64,000 nucleotides of DNA from Stenotrophomonas nitritireducens (GTDB lineage: Bacteria; Pseudomonadota; Gammaproteobacteria; Xanthomonadales; Xanthomonadaceae), in assembly GCF_001700965.1 (NCBI RefSeq), contig NZ_CP016756.1, positions 1,178,001-1,242,000 on the forward strand, written 5' to 3'. The notes below the pieces were generated by a model. The model saw nothing but the letters and a program-made list of their open reading frames with translations. It made no database searches and was not told the DNA's origin. The position numbers were made by a program, and so were the translations under genes. Positions within the stretch are counted from its first letter, which is position 1; the number at the start of each line of letters is the position of its first letter. Positions 46,330 through 55,177 of the stretch are shown here, piece by piece.

Positions 46330-48762
46330 ATGCCACGTTTTCGTCGCTGGCTGCGTTGGCTGCTGGCCCTCATTGTCGCCTTCTCCCTGGTGGGCGCAAT
46401 CGCCATCGGCTCGCTCTATTACGTTGTCTCTTCCAAGCTGCCGGACGTGCAGGCGCTGCGCAATGTCGAATTGCAGGAGCCAATGTATGTCTATGATAAT
46501 GAAGGGAAATTGATGGCGGTTTTCGGCGAGACCCGCCGCTACCCGGTGCAGATGAAGGACGTCCCGGAGCGCCTGAAGCAGGCGTTCCTCGCCACCGAAG
46601 ATGCCCGTTTCTATCAGCATGACGGCATCGATTACAAAGGTATTGCCCGCGCTGTGTGGCTGATCGCACGTACCGGCTCCAAGGACGGTGTACCCGGCGG
46701 ATCGACCATCACCCAGCAGGTTGCGCGGCAATTCTTCCTCAGCAGCGAAGTCAGCTACACCCGCAAGTTCGCCGAAATCCTGCTTGCCCGCAAAATCGAG
46801 AGCGAGCTCAGCAAGGACGAGATCTTCGAGCTGTACCTGAACAAGAGCTTCTTCGGCAACCGCGCTTACGGCATCGGCGCCGCCGCCGAGTACTACTACG
46901 GCAAGAAGCTGGCCGAGCTGGACCTGGATGAAATGGCCTCGCTGGCCGGCATTCCCAAGTTCCCGTCCAGCGGCAACCCGCTGAGCAACCCTGAACGTGC
47001 CCGCCAGCGCCGCGACAACTACGTGCTGCAGCGCATGGCCGACTTGGGCTACGTGACCCAAGCCGAGGCTGACGCCGCCAAGGCGGTGGCGATGCATGCC
47101 AGCCCGCATGAACCGCCGGTGCAGGTCTATGCCCCGTACGTGGCCGAGCTGGTGCGCCAGGAAATGATCGCCAAGTACGGCGGCGACGTGCTCAACAAGG
47201 GCTACCACGTCACCACCACCATCAACGGCCAGCTGCAGGAGGCCGCCACCACGGCAGTCCGCGATGGCCTGATGACCTACGACCACCGCCACGGCTGGCA
47301 TGGCGTCGAGCAGCATTTCGACGTTGCCGCCGATGCCGACAACACCGCGCTGGCCCGGCATATCGCCGCCATCCCGGCACAGTCGGGCCTGCTGCCCGCG
47401 GTGGTTTCGGCCATCCATGCCGATGGCGGCATCACCGTTGTGCTGGCCGACCGCAGCGAGCTGGTGTTGCCGGTGGCCGCAAGCCGCTGGACCAACCGCA
47501 GCCCGGCCAAGCTGGTCACCCGCGGCGACATGATCCGTGTGCGCGCCGGTAGCAAGGAAGGCGAATGGCTGATCGACCAGATTCCGCGCGGCCAGAGCGC
47601 ACTGGTATCGGTTGACGCTGAAAGCGGTGCATTGCGCGCCCTGGTCGGTGGCTTCAGCTTTGCCGGCAACAAGTTCAACCGTGCCACCCAGGCCCGCCGT
47701 CAGCCCGGCTCCAGCTTCAAGCCGTTCATCTATGCGGCCGCGTTCGACAAGGGCTTCAATCCCGCCTCGATCGTGCTGGATGCGCCGGTGGTGTTCCGCG
47801 ACCGCCGCGGCAAGACCTGGCAGCCACAAAACGATGGCGGCGGCTTCCGCGGCCCGATGCGCCTGCGCGAGGCGCTGGTGCAGTCTCGCAACCTAGTCTC
47901 GGTGCGCCTGCTCGACAGCATGGGAGTGGACTATGCGCGCAAGTACATCAGCGAGTTCGGCTTCCAGGAGGCCGAGCTGCCGCCGAACCTGTCGATGTCG
48001 CTGGGCACCGCCTCGCTGACCCCGCTGTCGGTGGCGCGCGGCTATGCAGTGTTCGCCAACGGTGGCTCGCGCGTGGATACCTGGATCGTCGATGAGATCA
48101 AGGACCGCGACGGCAACGTGATCTTCAAGGAAAACCCGGCCATGGCCTGCCGCGGCTGCGGCGGCACCTCGACCGCCGGCGCGGCGCCCGCCAGCCAGGT
48201 GGTGGATGGCTTTAATTTCGGTGCCGAGGCAGCACCGGTTGCCGCCAAACCGGCCGAAGCCAAGCCCGAGGCCATCGAACCCCCGAAACCGGTGAACCCC
48301 AATGCCCGCACCGCGCCGCGCGCCATTGATGAACGCACCGCCTACCAGCTGGTGTCGATGATGCGGGATGTGGTCCAGCGCGGCACCGGCACCGCGGCCA
48401 AGGTATTGGGCCGCGAAGACGTGGGCGGCAAGACCGGCTCCACCAACGACCACCGCGACGCCTGGTTCTCAGGCTTCGGCGGCCCGCTGGCAACCACGGT
48501 GTGGGTCGGCCGCGACGACTTCCGTTCGCTGGGCTACCGCGAGTACGGCGGCAAGGCGGCACTGCCGATCTGGATCGACTACATGCGCGTGGCGTTGAAA
48601 GACGCTCCCATCGCCAAGAACGATCCGCCCTCGGGCATGGTCCAGGCAACGCTCAACGGCGCCACCGAATGGGTCAAGACCGAAGATCTGGACCGCGTCC
48701 AGGACTTCGACTTCGGCCAGCAGGACCACGCCACCGACGACGCGGCCTTCGACATCTTCTGA
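46330..48762 (+). CDS. mrcA: Penicillin-binding protein 1A (glycosyltransferase/transpeptidase)
   Basis: 810-aa class A PBP that polymerises and cross-links peptidoglycan. N-terminal anchor [20 protein letters not shown]; glycosyltransferase GT51 with catalytic Glu90 ([14 protein letters not shown]), [14 protein letters not shown] and [20 protein letters not shown]; an OB-like insert (about 300-420); transpeptidase with SxxK at Ser461 (QPGSSFKPF), SRN and KTG at 701-703 ([15 protein letters not shown]). An Ala/Pro linker with CRGCGG (about residues 612-660) lies in the transpeptidase domain. Divergent from pilM, a conserved neighbourhood in Pseudomonas and xanthomonads. Confidence 0.96.
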   Translation: MPRFRRWLRWLLALIVAFSLVGAIAIGSLYYVVSSKLPDVQALRNVELQEPMYVYDNEGKLMAVFGETRRYPVQMKDVPERLKQAFLATEDARFYQHDGIDYKGIARAVWLIARTGSKDGVPGGSTITQQVARQFFLSSEVSYTRKFAEILLARKIESELSKDEIFELYLNKSFFGNRAYGIGAAAEYYYGKKLAELDLDEMASLAGIPKFPSSGNPLSNPERARQRRDNYVLQRMADLGYVTQAEADAAKAVAMHASPHEPPVQVYAPYVAELVRQEMIAKYGGDVLNKGYHVTTTINGQLQEAATTAVRDGLMTYDHRHGWHGVEQHFDVAADADNTALARHIAAIPAQSGLLPAVVSAIHADGGITVVLADRSELVLPVAASRWTNRSPAKLVTRGDMIRVRAGSKEGEWLIDQIPRGQSALVSVDAESGALRALVGGFSFAGNKFNRATQARRQPGSSFKPFIYAAAFDKGFNPASIVLDAPVVFRDRRGKTWQPQNDGGGFRGPMRLREALVQSRNLVSVRLLDSMGVDYARKYISEFGFQEAELPPNLSMSLGTASLTPLSVARGYAVFANGGSRVDTWIVDEIKDRDGNVIFKENPAMACRGCGGTSTAGAAPASQVVDGFNFGAEAAPVAAKPAEAKPEAIEPPKPVNPNARTAPRAIDERTAYQLVSMMRDVVQRGTGTAAKVLGREDVGGKTGSTNDHRDAWFSGFGGPLATTVWVGRDDFRSLGYREYGGKAALPIWIDYMRVALKDAPIAKNDPPSGMVQATLNGATEWVKTEDLDRVQDFDFGQQDHATDDAAFDIF

Positions 48763-48835
48763 GCCACCACAGGCGGCGGGACGCAAGCCCCGCCGCCTGC
48801 CTACAATCGGGCCAGCAGCCACCAGGTACCGCCCG

Positions 48836-49462
48836 ATGCCCTCATCGTCACCGCACTCCCTCCCACGCAACGCCCGCGAACGGCAGCTGATTGCGCAGGA
48901 GGCCGCACGCCTGATCGCCGAAAGCGGCATCCATGATCTCGAACATGCCCGCCGCAAGGCCGCTGCCAAGCTCGGCATCAGCAGCGAAGCGGCGTGGCCG
49001 CGCCTGAGCGAGATCGAGCAGGCGTTGCGCGAGCACCAGCTGCTGTTCGCATCGGACAGCCAACCCGGCGCATTGCGACTGCGGCGTGAATCGGCGCTGC
49101 AGGCCATGCAGTTCCTGCAGGCCTTCCAGCCCCGCCTCACCGGCGCGGTACTGAGCGGCGTTGCCGTTGGCGACAGCCCGGTGGTCCTGCACCTGCACTG
49201 CGATGACCCCGATGCGGTACAGCGCTTCCTGCACGAACAGCGCATTCCTGCCGAGGCACGTACCTGGTCTTTGCGCCTGGCCGGGCATTCCTCAAAGCAG
49301 CTTTACCCAGGCTGTGAGTTCGCCGCCGATGGCATCGCCTTCGAACTGGTGGTGTTGCCGGAAGATGGCCTGCGGCAGCCACCGGTATCGGCGGATGATG
49401 GCAAGCCACTGCCGCGCGCGACATTGGTGCAGCTCAAGCAGTTGCTGGCGCTGGAATCCTAG
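48836..49462 (+). CDS. Conserved protein of unknown function, possible nucleotidyltransferase-like fold
   Basis: 208 aa, no signal or membrane segment. N-terminal helices (ERQLIAQEAARLIAESGIHD, ARRKAAAKLGISSEAAWPRL) resemble a small helical DNA- or protein-binding region; the middle LTGAVLSGVAVGDSPVVLHL and DDPDAVQRFLHEQRIPAE could be a nucleotidyltransferase-like alpha/beta fold, but the GS..D.D catalytic pattern is not clear. Follows mrcA by 73 bp in the same direction and may be co-transcribed. No function is assigned. Confidence 0.8.
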   Translation: MPSSSPHSLPRNARERQLIAQEAARLIAESGIHDLEHARRKAAAKLGISSEAAWPRLSEIEQALREHQLLFASDSQPGALRLRRESALQAMQFLQAFQPRLTGAVLSGVAVGDSPVVLHLHCDDPDAVQRFLHEQRIPAEARTWSLRLAGHSSKQLYPGCEFAADGIAFELVVLPEDGLRQPPVSADDGKPLPRATLVQLKQLLALES

Positions 49463-49470
49463 AAGCACCG

Positions 49471-49850
49471 GTAGTGCCGAGCCATGCTCGGCAGAGGCCT
49501 CTCCAGGAACGCATGCAGTACCTGCTTGCGGCAAAGAGAGGGAGCAGAACGGCGGCCGCAGGCTTTTTGTGGGAGCGACGTAAGCCGCGAAGCTGGCACT
49601 GCGCGAAAGACTAAAAGCCACCCCCTCCCCAGCCCTCCCCTTGCCTACGGCAAAGCGAGGGAGCAGAACGGCGGCCGCAGGCTTGTTGTGGGAGCGGCGT
49701 AAACCGCGAAGCTGGCATTGCGCGAAAGACTAAAACCAACCCCTCCCCAGCCCTCCCCTTGCCTACGGCAAAGCGAGGAAACGTAGTGCCGAGCCATGCT
49801 CGGCAGAGGCCTTAACGGCAAAGCTCCTGCCGAGCATGGCTCGGCACTAC
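49471..49850. repeat. Repeat cluster: SMAGs, two tandem 119-bp units, CT-rich repeats
   Basis: The 493-bp gap 49463-49955 holds a SMAG (49471-49493), then a unit beginning GGAGCAGAACGGCGGCCGCA at 49541 repeated at 49660 (offset 119) and containing a single REP (49569-49596; 49688-49713) plus a CT-rich repeat (CCCCTCCCCAGCCCTCCCC), a further partial CT-rich copy at about 49740-49779, and an inverted SMAG pair (49783-49805 and 49828-49850). No gene is seen. Confidence 0.88.
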
Positions 49851-49885
49851 AGAGCTACCAGTCTGCGTTTGTGGGAGAGAAACAC

Positions 49886-49918
49886 AAACAAAAAAGCCCC
49901 GCCGAAGCGGGGCCTTTT
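49886..49918 (-). terminator. Rho-independent terminator of gltA
   Basis: On the minus strand: GGCCCCGC / GCGGGGCT around TTCGGC... then TTTTTTGTTTGTG. It lies about 40 bp past the gltA stop. Confidence 0.88.
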
Positions 49919-49955
49919 GCGGTGATGGTAGCGGCGCATCACTGCGCCACGGCCA

Positions 49956-51230
49956 TTACTTGTAGTCGCGCACGTCGTGGCCGGTGTAGACCTGGCGCGG
50001 ACGGCCGATCTTCATTTCCGGGTCGACCTGCTGTTCCAGCCAATGCGACACCCAACCCGCGGTGCGGCCCAGCGCGAACATGACGGTGAACATCTCGGTC
50101 GGGATGTTCAGTGCCTTGTAGATGATGCCGCTGTAGAAATCGACATTCGGGTACAGCTTGCGGGCGACGAAGTACTCGTCCTGCAGCGCAGCCTGTTCCA
50201 GCTTGATTGCCACGTCGAGCAGCGGATCCTGCACGCCGAGCTGGCCGAGCACCTGCTTGGTCATTTCACCGATGACCTTGGCGCGCGGATCGAAGTTCTT
50301 GTACACGCGGTGGCCGAAGCCCATCAGACGGAAGCCCGAGGTCTTGTCCTTGGCCTTGACCACGGCGGACTCGACATTGTCGGCCGAACCGATCTCTTCC
50401 AGCATCTTCAGCACGGCTTCGTTGGCGCCGCCGTGTGCCGGGCCCCACAGCGCGGTCACGCCAGCGGCGACCGACGCGTACGGGTTGGCGCCGGTGGAAC
50501 CGACCAGACGCACGGTCGAGGTCGAGGCGTTCTGCTCGTGGTCGGCATGCAGGATGAACAGCAGATCCAGCGCCTTGACCACGTCCTTGTTCAGATCGTA
50601 CTTGCCGTCGGCCGACTCGAAGGTCTGCTTCAGGAAGCGGCTGACATAGTCCAGCGAGGTGTCCGGCTTGTTGGCCGGCAGGCCTGCACCGTGACGGTAG
50701 ATCAGGGCCGACAGGGTCGGCACCTTGGCGATCAGGCGCACGGCAGCCTGGCGGCGCTGTTCGGTGTCATCCAGGTCCAGCGAGGCATGGTACTTGGCCG
50801 ACAGCTGCGCGATCGAGGCAGCCAGGATCGCCATCGGATGCGCGTCCTTGGCAAAGCTGCCGATCAGCGTGTTGATCGAATCATCGACGCCGGCTTCGGC
50901 GCTTAGTTCGGCTTCGAAAGCCTTCAGCTGATCGGCGCTCGGACGGTCGCCATTGATCAGCAGGTAAGCCACTTCGACGAAGCTGGACTTGTCGGCCAGC
51001 TGCTCGATCGGATAGCCGCGATACAGCAGCACGCCCTTGTCACCATCGATGTAGGTGATGGCCGACTTGCAGCTGGCGGTAGCGGTGTAGCCAGAGTCGT
51101 AGGTGAAGAGACCGGTTTCCTTGGTCAGCTTCGAGATATCGACACAGTTATTGCCCAGGACGGGTTTGACGACAGGCAGAACGACCGACTTTTCGCCGGC
51201 GTTGAGCGTGACCTGATCAAGATCGGACAC
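49956..51230 (-). CDS. gltA: Citrate synthase, type II
   Basis: Condenses oxaloacetate and acetyl-CoA. 424 aa, hexameric-type: ITYIDGDKGVLLYRGYPIEQ (about 58-77), LHADHEQNASTSTVRLVGST with the first catalytic His, GPAHGGANEAVLKMLEEIG with the second and FGHRVYKNFDPRAKVI with the third His/Arg; the Asp is in the VDFYSGIIYKALNIP region. The start codon is GTG 51230 (protein MSDLDQ), with GAGGAG 8 bases upstream. Own transcription unit. Confidence 0.96.
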   Translation of the reverse strand: MSDLDQVTLNAGEKSVVLPVVKPVLGNNCVDISKLTKETGLFTYDSGYTATASCKSAITYIDGDKGVLLYRGYPIEQLADKSSFVEVAYLLINGDRPSADQLKAFEAELSAEAGVDDSINTLIGSFAKDAHPMAILAASIAQLSAKYHASLDLDDTEQRRQAAVRLIAKVPTLSALIYRHGAGLPANKPDTSLDYVSRFLKQTFESADGKYDLNKDVVKALDLLFILHADHEQNASTSTVRLVGSTGANPYASVAAGVTALWGPAHGGANEAVLKMLEEIGSADNVESAVVKAKDKTSGFRLMGFGHRVYKNFDPRAKVIGEMTKQVLGQLGVQDPLLDVAIKLEQAALQDEYFVARKLYPNVDFYSGIIYKALNIPTEMFTVMFALGRTAGWVSHWLEQQVDPEMKIGRPRQVYTGHDVRDYK

Positions 51231-51451
51231 AGTGTGCGCTCCTCAAGTGGAAGGCGCCTGTCCTGACGAATGGGGTGCGGGCAGGCGCGTGAAGGAATTC
51301 CGCAGTTTTGCACTGCGGTTCCGACGATTATCGCACAGCAGCATTTGCAGATTGCGAAGACAAAAGTCTTATAGCCGGCGTTTCAGCGCGACACAGCGTC
51401 ACGCTGGCAAACCCGCCACATTCTGCAAGGATTCAGCCGTACGACAGGCAA

Positions 51452-51486
51452 GACAAAACAACGGCCGCGCAGGGCGCGGCCGTTGT
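51452..51486 (-). terminator. Rho-independent terminator of rpmE2
   Basis: Stem AACGGCCGCGC / GCGCGGCCGTT with loop AGG; on the minus strand the tail is GTTTTGTCTTG. It lies 25 bp past the rpmE2 stop and in front of the gltA leader. Confidence 0.85.
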
Positions 51487-51510
51487 CTGTGCAGCAACAA
51501 CCTGTACCAA

Positions 51511-51753
51511 TCAGCGCGCGTAGCGCTTCTGGAACTTGTCGATGCGGCCGCTGGTATCGATAACCTTGTGCTTGCCCGTGTAGAACGGATGCGAAGCCGA
51601 GGAAATTTCAACCTTGACGAGCGGATACTCTTCGCCGTCTTCCCACTTGACCGTTTCCTTGGAGGACATGGTCGAACGGGTCAGGAACTTGAAATCGGAG
51701 GTCACGTCGTGGAAAACGACGTTGTGGTAATCGGGATGGATATCGGCCTTCAT
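51511..51753 (-). CDS. rpmE2: 50S ribosomal protein L31 type B
   Basis: 80 aa: [40 protein letters not shown] and [20 protein letters not shown] are the type B signature; the zinc-binding CxxC of type A L31 is absent. ATG 51753 is the family start; the frame is open for 20 more codons upstream without similarity. In other bacteria type B replaces the zinc form at zinc shortage, but several xanthomonads rely on it alone. Confidence 0.95.
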   Translation of the reverse strand: MKADIHPDYHNVVFHDVTSDFKFLTRSTMSSKETVKWEDGEEYPLVKVEISSASHPFYTGKHKVIDTSGRIDKFQKRYAR

Positions 51754-51803
51754 GGGGCTCACACCGTATAGGCTGGTGGTCAAGACCGCCATTATAGGCA
51801 GGG

Positions 51804-51825
51804 CTTGCCGCAATTGGCAAGCCAG
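51804..51825. terminator. Short hairpin between the nucleoside hydrolase and rpmE2
   Basis: GGCTTGCC / GGCAAGCC around GCAATT. No T-run, so it may be a weak terminator for the nucleoside hydrolase gene or a leader structure of rpmE2. Confidence 0.4.
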
Positions 51826-51852
51826 CCTTCCACCCCGCTGTTTAACCGGCCG

Positions 51853-52788
51853 TTACAGGCCCAGCGCCCGCTGCACCTGCGCTTCGAAGCGGGCCTGATC
51901 ATAGCCGATCAACAGGGCGGTATTGTCCGGCGCGCCGGTTTGGCGGTTCCAGTCGACGATGGTGGCGCCACGGCTGCGGCTACCCGTCAGTTCGATCGAC
52001 AGCGGCCGCTGCTCGACCACCTTGCCGCCTTCCGGCTGCAGCGCCCAGGCCATCGCCAGGGCATCGGCGGCGTACCAGCGTTCACCACGGCTGTCTTCCG
52101 ACCACAGCCGGGTCTTGCGCGAGATCAGTTCGTAGAAACGGGCCTTGGCGGTATCGGCGGCCAGCCACTGCTCCACATCGCGGTGCATCAGTCCGTGGGC
52201 AAGCGTGGCTTCCCAGTCGGCCACTTCGATGAACGGAAAACCGCTGAACACGATATGCGCCGCTTCCGGATCGAAGGCGATATTGAATTCGGCAGCCGGG
52301 GTGATGTTGCCGTGACCGGTGATCGCGCCGCCCATCACCACGAAGCGCTTCACGCGTTGCGGCAGGCTCGGATCCAGCTTCAGCGCCAAGGCGATATTGG
52401 TCAGCGGGCCGAGTGCGACCAGCAGCAGCTCGCCAGCGTATTGGTGCGAAAGCCGCAGGATTGCCAGGGCGGCATGCTCAGCGTCCTGCGTGCGTGCGGT
52501 CAGCGGCAGGTCGACGTCGCCGAAGCCGTCGCGGCCATGCACGTGCGCGGCGTCCTCAGCCGGGTAGACCAGCGGATCGGCGGTACCGGCGAACACCGGC
52601 ACGTCGTCGCGGCCAGCCACTTCGCACAGCTTCAACGCATTGCGCACGGTGTATTCCAGACCGACGTTACCCGCTGCCACCGTCAACGCGACCACCTCGT
52701 GCTGCGCATCGGCAAAGGCCATCAGCAGTGCGAGTGCGTCGTCCACGCCCGGGTCAGTATCAATCAGCAACGGTATCTTCTTGCTCAT
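51853..52788 (-). CDS. Nucleoside hydrolase (IUNH superfamily)
   Basis: 311 aa. KIPLLIDTDPGVDDALALLM (3-22) is the calcium/ribose-binding signature; GPLTNIALALKLDP, VVMGGAITGHGNITPAAEFN (catalytic Asn/Asp region) and NIAFDPEAAHIVF are present. The usual C-terminal His (HDP or HDAL) is replaced by Ala in RWYAADALAMAWAL, as in group III enzymes that use other residues. It would split purine or pyrimidine ribonucleosides into base and ribose for salvage. ATG 52788 follows GAAG; GTG 52800 is an alternative. Downstream of recG by 65 bp, same direction. Confidence 0.9.
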   Translation of the reverse strand: MSKKIPLLIDTDPGVDDALALLMAFADAQHEVVALTVAAGNVGLEYTVRNALKLCEVAGRDDVPVFAGTADPLVYPAEDAAHVHGRDGFGDVDLPLTARTQDAEHAALAILRLSHQYAGELLLVALGPLTNIALALKLDPSLPQRVKRFVVMGGAITGHGNITPAAEFNIAFDPEAAHIVFSGFPFIEVADWEATLAHGLMHRDVEQWLAADTAKARFYELISRKTRLWSEDSRGERWYAADALAMAWALQPEGGKVVEQRPLSIELTGSRSRGATIVDWNRQTGAPDNTALLIGYDQARFEAQVQRALGL

Positions 52789-52853
52789 CTTCTGCTTCAC
52801 TTCTGGTTGGCCATGGAGTCTGTCACCTCCTCCATGACAGTGGAAGCATGCAA

Positions 52854-54983
52854 TCAGGCCGATGCGTAGCGCACCGCGCCACCGATCCAGCGGCGCACGA
52901 TCCGGTCGGCCAGATCCGGCGCATCGTTGAGCAGACGTTCGGCCAGATCGTGCACGGTCGGCAACAGGCCCGCATCACGCGCCAGATCGGCGACCCGGAA
53001 TGCCGCCAGTCCGGTCTGCCGGGTGCCGAGCAGTTCGCCGGGACCGCGCAGTTCCAGATCCTTTTCCGCGATGAGGAAGCCATCATTGGTGAGCCGCATG
53101 GTCTCCAGCCGCTCACGCGCCATCGCCGACAGCGGCGCCTGATACATCAACACACAGCTGGAGGCAGTGGCACCACGGCCAACCCGGCCGCGCAGCTGAT
53201 GCAGCTGGGCCAGGCCGAGGCGCTCGGCGTTCTCGATGATCATCAACGAGGCGTTGGGCACATCCACGCCCACTTCAATCACCGTGGTAGCGACCAGCAG
53301 ATCGGTTTCGGCCTGTTTGAATGCGCGCATCGCCGCCTGCTTTTCGGCAGCCTTCATGCGCCCATGCACCAGCCCGATGCGCAGCTCCGGCAACTGCGCC
53401 GACAATGTCTCAAAGGTAGTCTGCGCAGCCTGCGCATCCATGCGCGCATTGCCGGGCCCCGCATCTTCCTCACTTTCCTCGATCAGCGTGCATACCCAAT
53501 ACACCTGCCGGCCCTGCTGGCAGGCCACGCGGATGCGTTCGACCAGTTCCGGGCGGCGCTCGGCGCTGATGGCGATGGTCTGCACCGGCGTACGCCCGGG
53601 CGGCAGTTCGTCGATGGCTGATACATCCAGATCCGAATACGCCGCCATCGCCAAGGTGCGCGGGATGGGCGTGGCGGTCATCACCAGCTGATGCGGCACC
53701 ACCCCGGCCGTTGCCCCCTTGTCACGCAATGCCAGCCGCTGGTGTACGCCGAAGCGGTGCTGCTCATCGACGATGGCCAGGGCAAGATCGTTGAACACCA
53801 CGGTTTCCTGCATCAGCGCGTGTGTGCCCACCACCACCTGCGCATGGCCACTGGCCACGTCGTCCAGCACCTTGGCACGGGCCTTGCCGGTAACCTTGCC
53901 GGCCAGCCACGCAACGCGCACGTCCAAGGGTTCCAGCCAGCTGCGCAGATTGTTCAGATGCTGCTCGGCCAGCAGTTCGGTCGGCGCGGCCAGGGCCACC
54001 TGCTTGCCGCGCTCCACGGCCAGCATCGCCGCCAGCGCCGCGACCACGGTCTTGCCGGAGCCCACGTCGCCCTGCACCAGCCGCAGCATGGGATGCGCGC
54101 GCGCCAGGTCCTTGCGGATCTCATCGAACACGCGCTGCTGCGCGCCGGTCAGGTGGAATGGCAGCGACTCGCGCAAGGCCTTGACCAGGCCATCGCGGCC
54201 GCGCAATGAAGGTGCGCGATGCTGCTGCAACGCGATGCGTTGCCGGCGCAGGCTCAGGTGATGGGCCAGCAGTTCTTCCATCGCCAGCCGCCTTTGAGCC
54301 GGATGCGTGCCCGCGCCCAAGGCAGCGATATCCGCATCGGCCGGCGGCCGGTGCATGGTCAGCAAAGCATCGCGCAGCGACGGCAGGCCCATGCCGGCAA
54401 GGAAGGCCGGCGGCAACAATTCCAGCGCGGCGGCAGCCGGCAGGCGGTCCAATGCCTGCCCGATCAGCTTGCGCAGGCTGGCCGGGCCAATCCCCTCCAC
54501 CGCCGGGTACACCGGGTCCAGCAGTTCACCCAGCAGCGCATCTTCGCCATCACCGAGCATGTGATAACTGGGATGCACGATCTCCAGACCCAGCTGCCCC
54601 GCGCGCGGCGTGCCATAGGCGCGCAGGCGCCGGCCGACGGCGAATTGCGCTACCTGTGCGGCGCGAAAATGAAAGAAACGCAGCACCAGGGTGGCGCCGG
54701 AATCGTCGCTGATCGCCACCCGCAGCACCGGCCGGTAACGGAAGCCCCGTTCCACGGCCTCCACCCTGCCCTCCACCTGCGCGGCCATGCCTGCTTTCAG
54801 CGCGCGGATCGGCAGCAACGTGGTGCGGTCTTCGTAACGCAGCGGCAGGTGCAACCACAGGTCCTGCAAGGTGCTCAGGCCCCGCGCTTCCAGCTTGGCT
54901 GCCACCCGTGGCCCAACCCCGGCCAGATGGCTCAGTGGTTCGGTGGATAGATCGAGGGTGGCGAGGTCACGGCGTGCAGACAT
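52854..54983 (-). CDS. recG: ATP-dependent DNA helicase RecG
   Basis: 709-aa branch-migrating helicase for stalled forks and recombination intermediates. Wedge/OB domain (GVGPRVAAKLEARGLSTLQD, LHLPLRYEDRTTLLPI), then SF2 motifs: LTGAQQRVFDEIRKDLA, Walker A GDVGSGKT, DEQH box in ALAIVDEQHRFGVHQR, MTATPIPRTLAMAAYSDLD, LVHGRMKAAEKQAAMRAF, ATTVIEVGVDVPNASLMIIE and QLRGRVGRGATASSCVL. Standard length is about 690-710. ATG 54983 has no strong ribosome site. In many gammaproteobacteria recG lies just after spoT; here ridA and a four-gene cluster lie between. Confidence 0.95.
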   Translation of the reverse strand: MSARRDLATLDLSTEPLSHLAGVGPRVAAKLEARGLSTLQDLWLHLPLRYEDRTTLLPIRALKAGMAAQVEGRVEAVERGFRYRPVLRVAISDDSGATLVLRFFHFRAAQVAQFAVGRRLRAYGTPRAGQLGLEIVHPSYHMLGDGEDALLGELLDPVYPAVEGIGPASLRKLIGQALDRLPAAAALELLPPAFLAGMGLPSLRDALLTMHRPPADADIAALGAGTHPAQRRLAMEELLAHHLSLRRQRIALQQHRAPSLRGRDGLVKALRESLPFHLTGAQQRVFDEIRKDLARAHPMLRLVQGDVGSGKTVVAALAAMLAVERGKQVALAAPTELLAEQHLNNLRSWLEPLDVRVAWLAGKVTGKARAKVLDDVASGHAQVVVGTHALMQETVVFNDLALAIVDEQHRFGVHQRLALRDKGATAGVVPHQLVMTATPIPRTLAMAAYSDLDVSAIDELPPGRTPVQTIAISAERRPELVERIRVACQQGRQVYWVCTLIEESEEDAGPGNARMDAQAAQTTFETLSAQLPELRIGLVHGRMKAAEKQAAMRAFKQAETDLLVATTVIEVGVDVPNASLMIIENAERLGLAQLHQLRGRVGRGATASSCVLMYQAPLSAMARERLETMRLTNDGFLIAEKDLELRGPGELLGTRQTGLAAFRVADLARDAGLLPTVHDLAERLLNDAPDLADRIVRRWIGGAVRYASA

Positions 54984-55014
54984 TGCATAAGGATGCCGTC
55001 ATGCGCCGCAAACA

Positions 55015-55046
55015 GAAACCCCGGCGTGGTGGGACGCCGGGGTTTC
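55015..55046 (-). terminator. Hairpin terminator downstream of the TonB receptor operon
   Basis: GAAACCCCGGCGT / ACGCCGGGGTTTC with a GGTGGG loop; on the minus strand TTTCTGTTTG follows. It lies between the receptor stop and the recG start. Confidence 0.75.
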
Positions 55047-55111
55047 CTACTCCCCAACTGCTGATTTGCTGTGTCGATTGGCGCCTTGGTGCGGTAAATG
55101 TACGTGGCTAA

Positions 55112-55163
55112 TAGGCCCTCACCCCCAACCCCTCTCCCGCAAGCGGGAGAGGGGAGCCTTTTT
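55112..55163. repeat. CT-rich repeat with internal hairpin
   Basis: CCCTCACCCCCAACCCCTCT, then CCCGCAAGCGGG and AGAGGGGAGCCTTTTT. It begins 14 bp past the TonB receptor stop and may be its first transcription stop. Confidence 0.7.
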
Positions 55164-55177
55164 CGCAGGCAACATTT

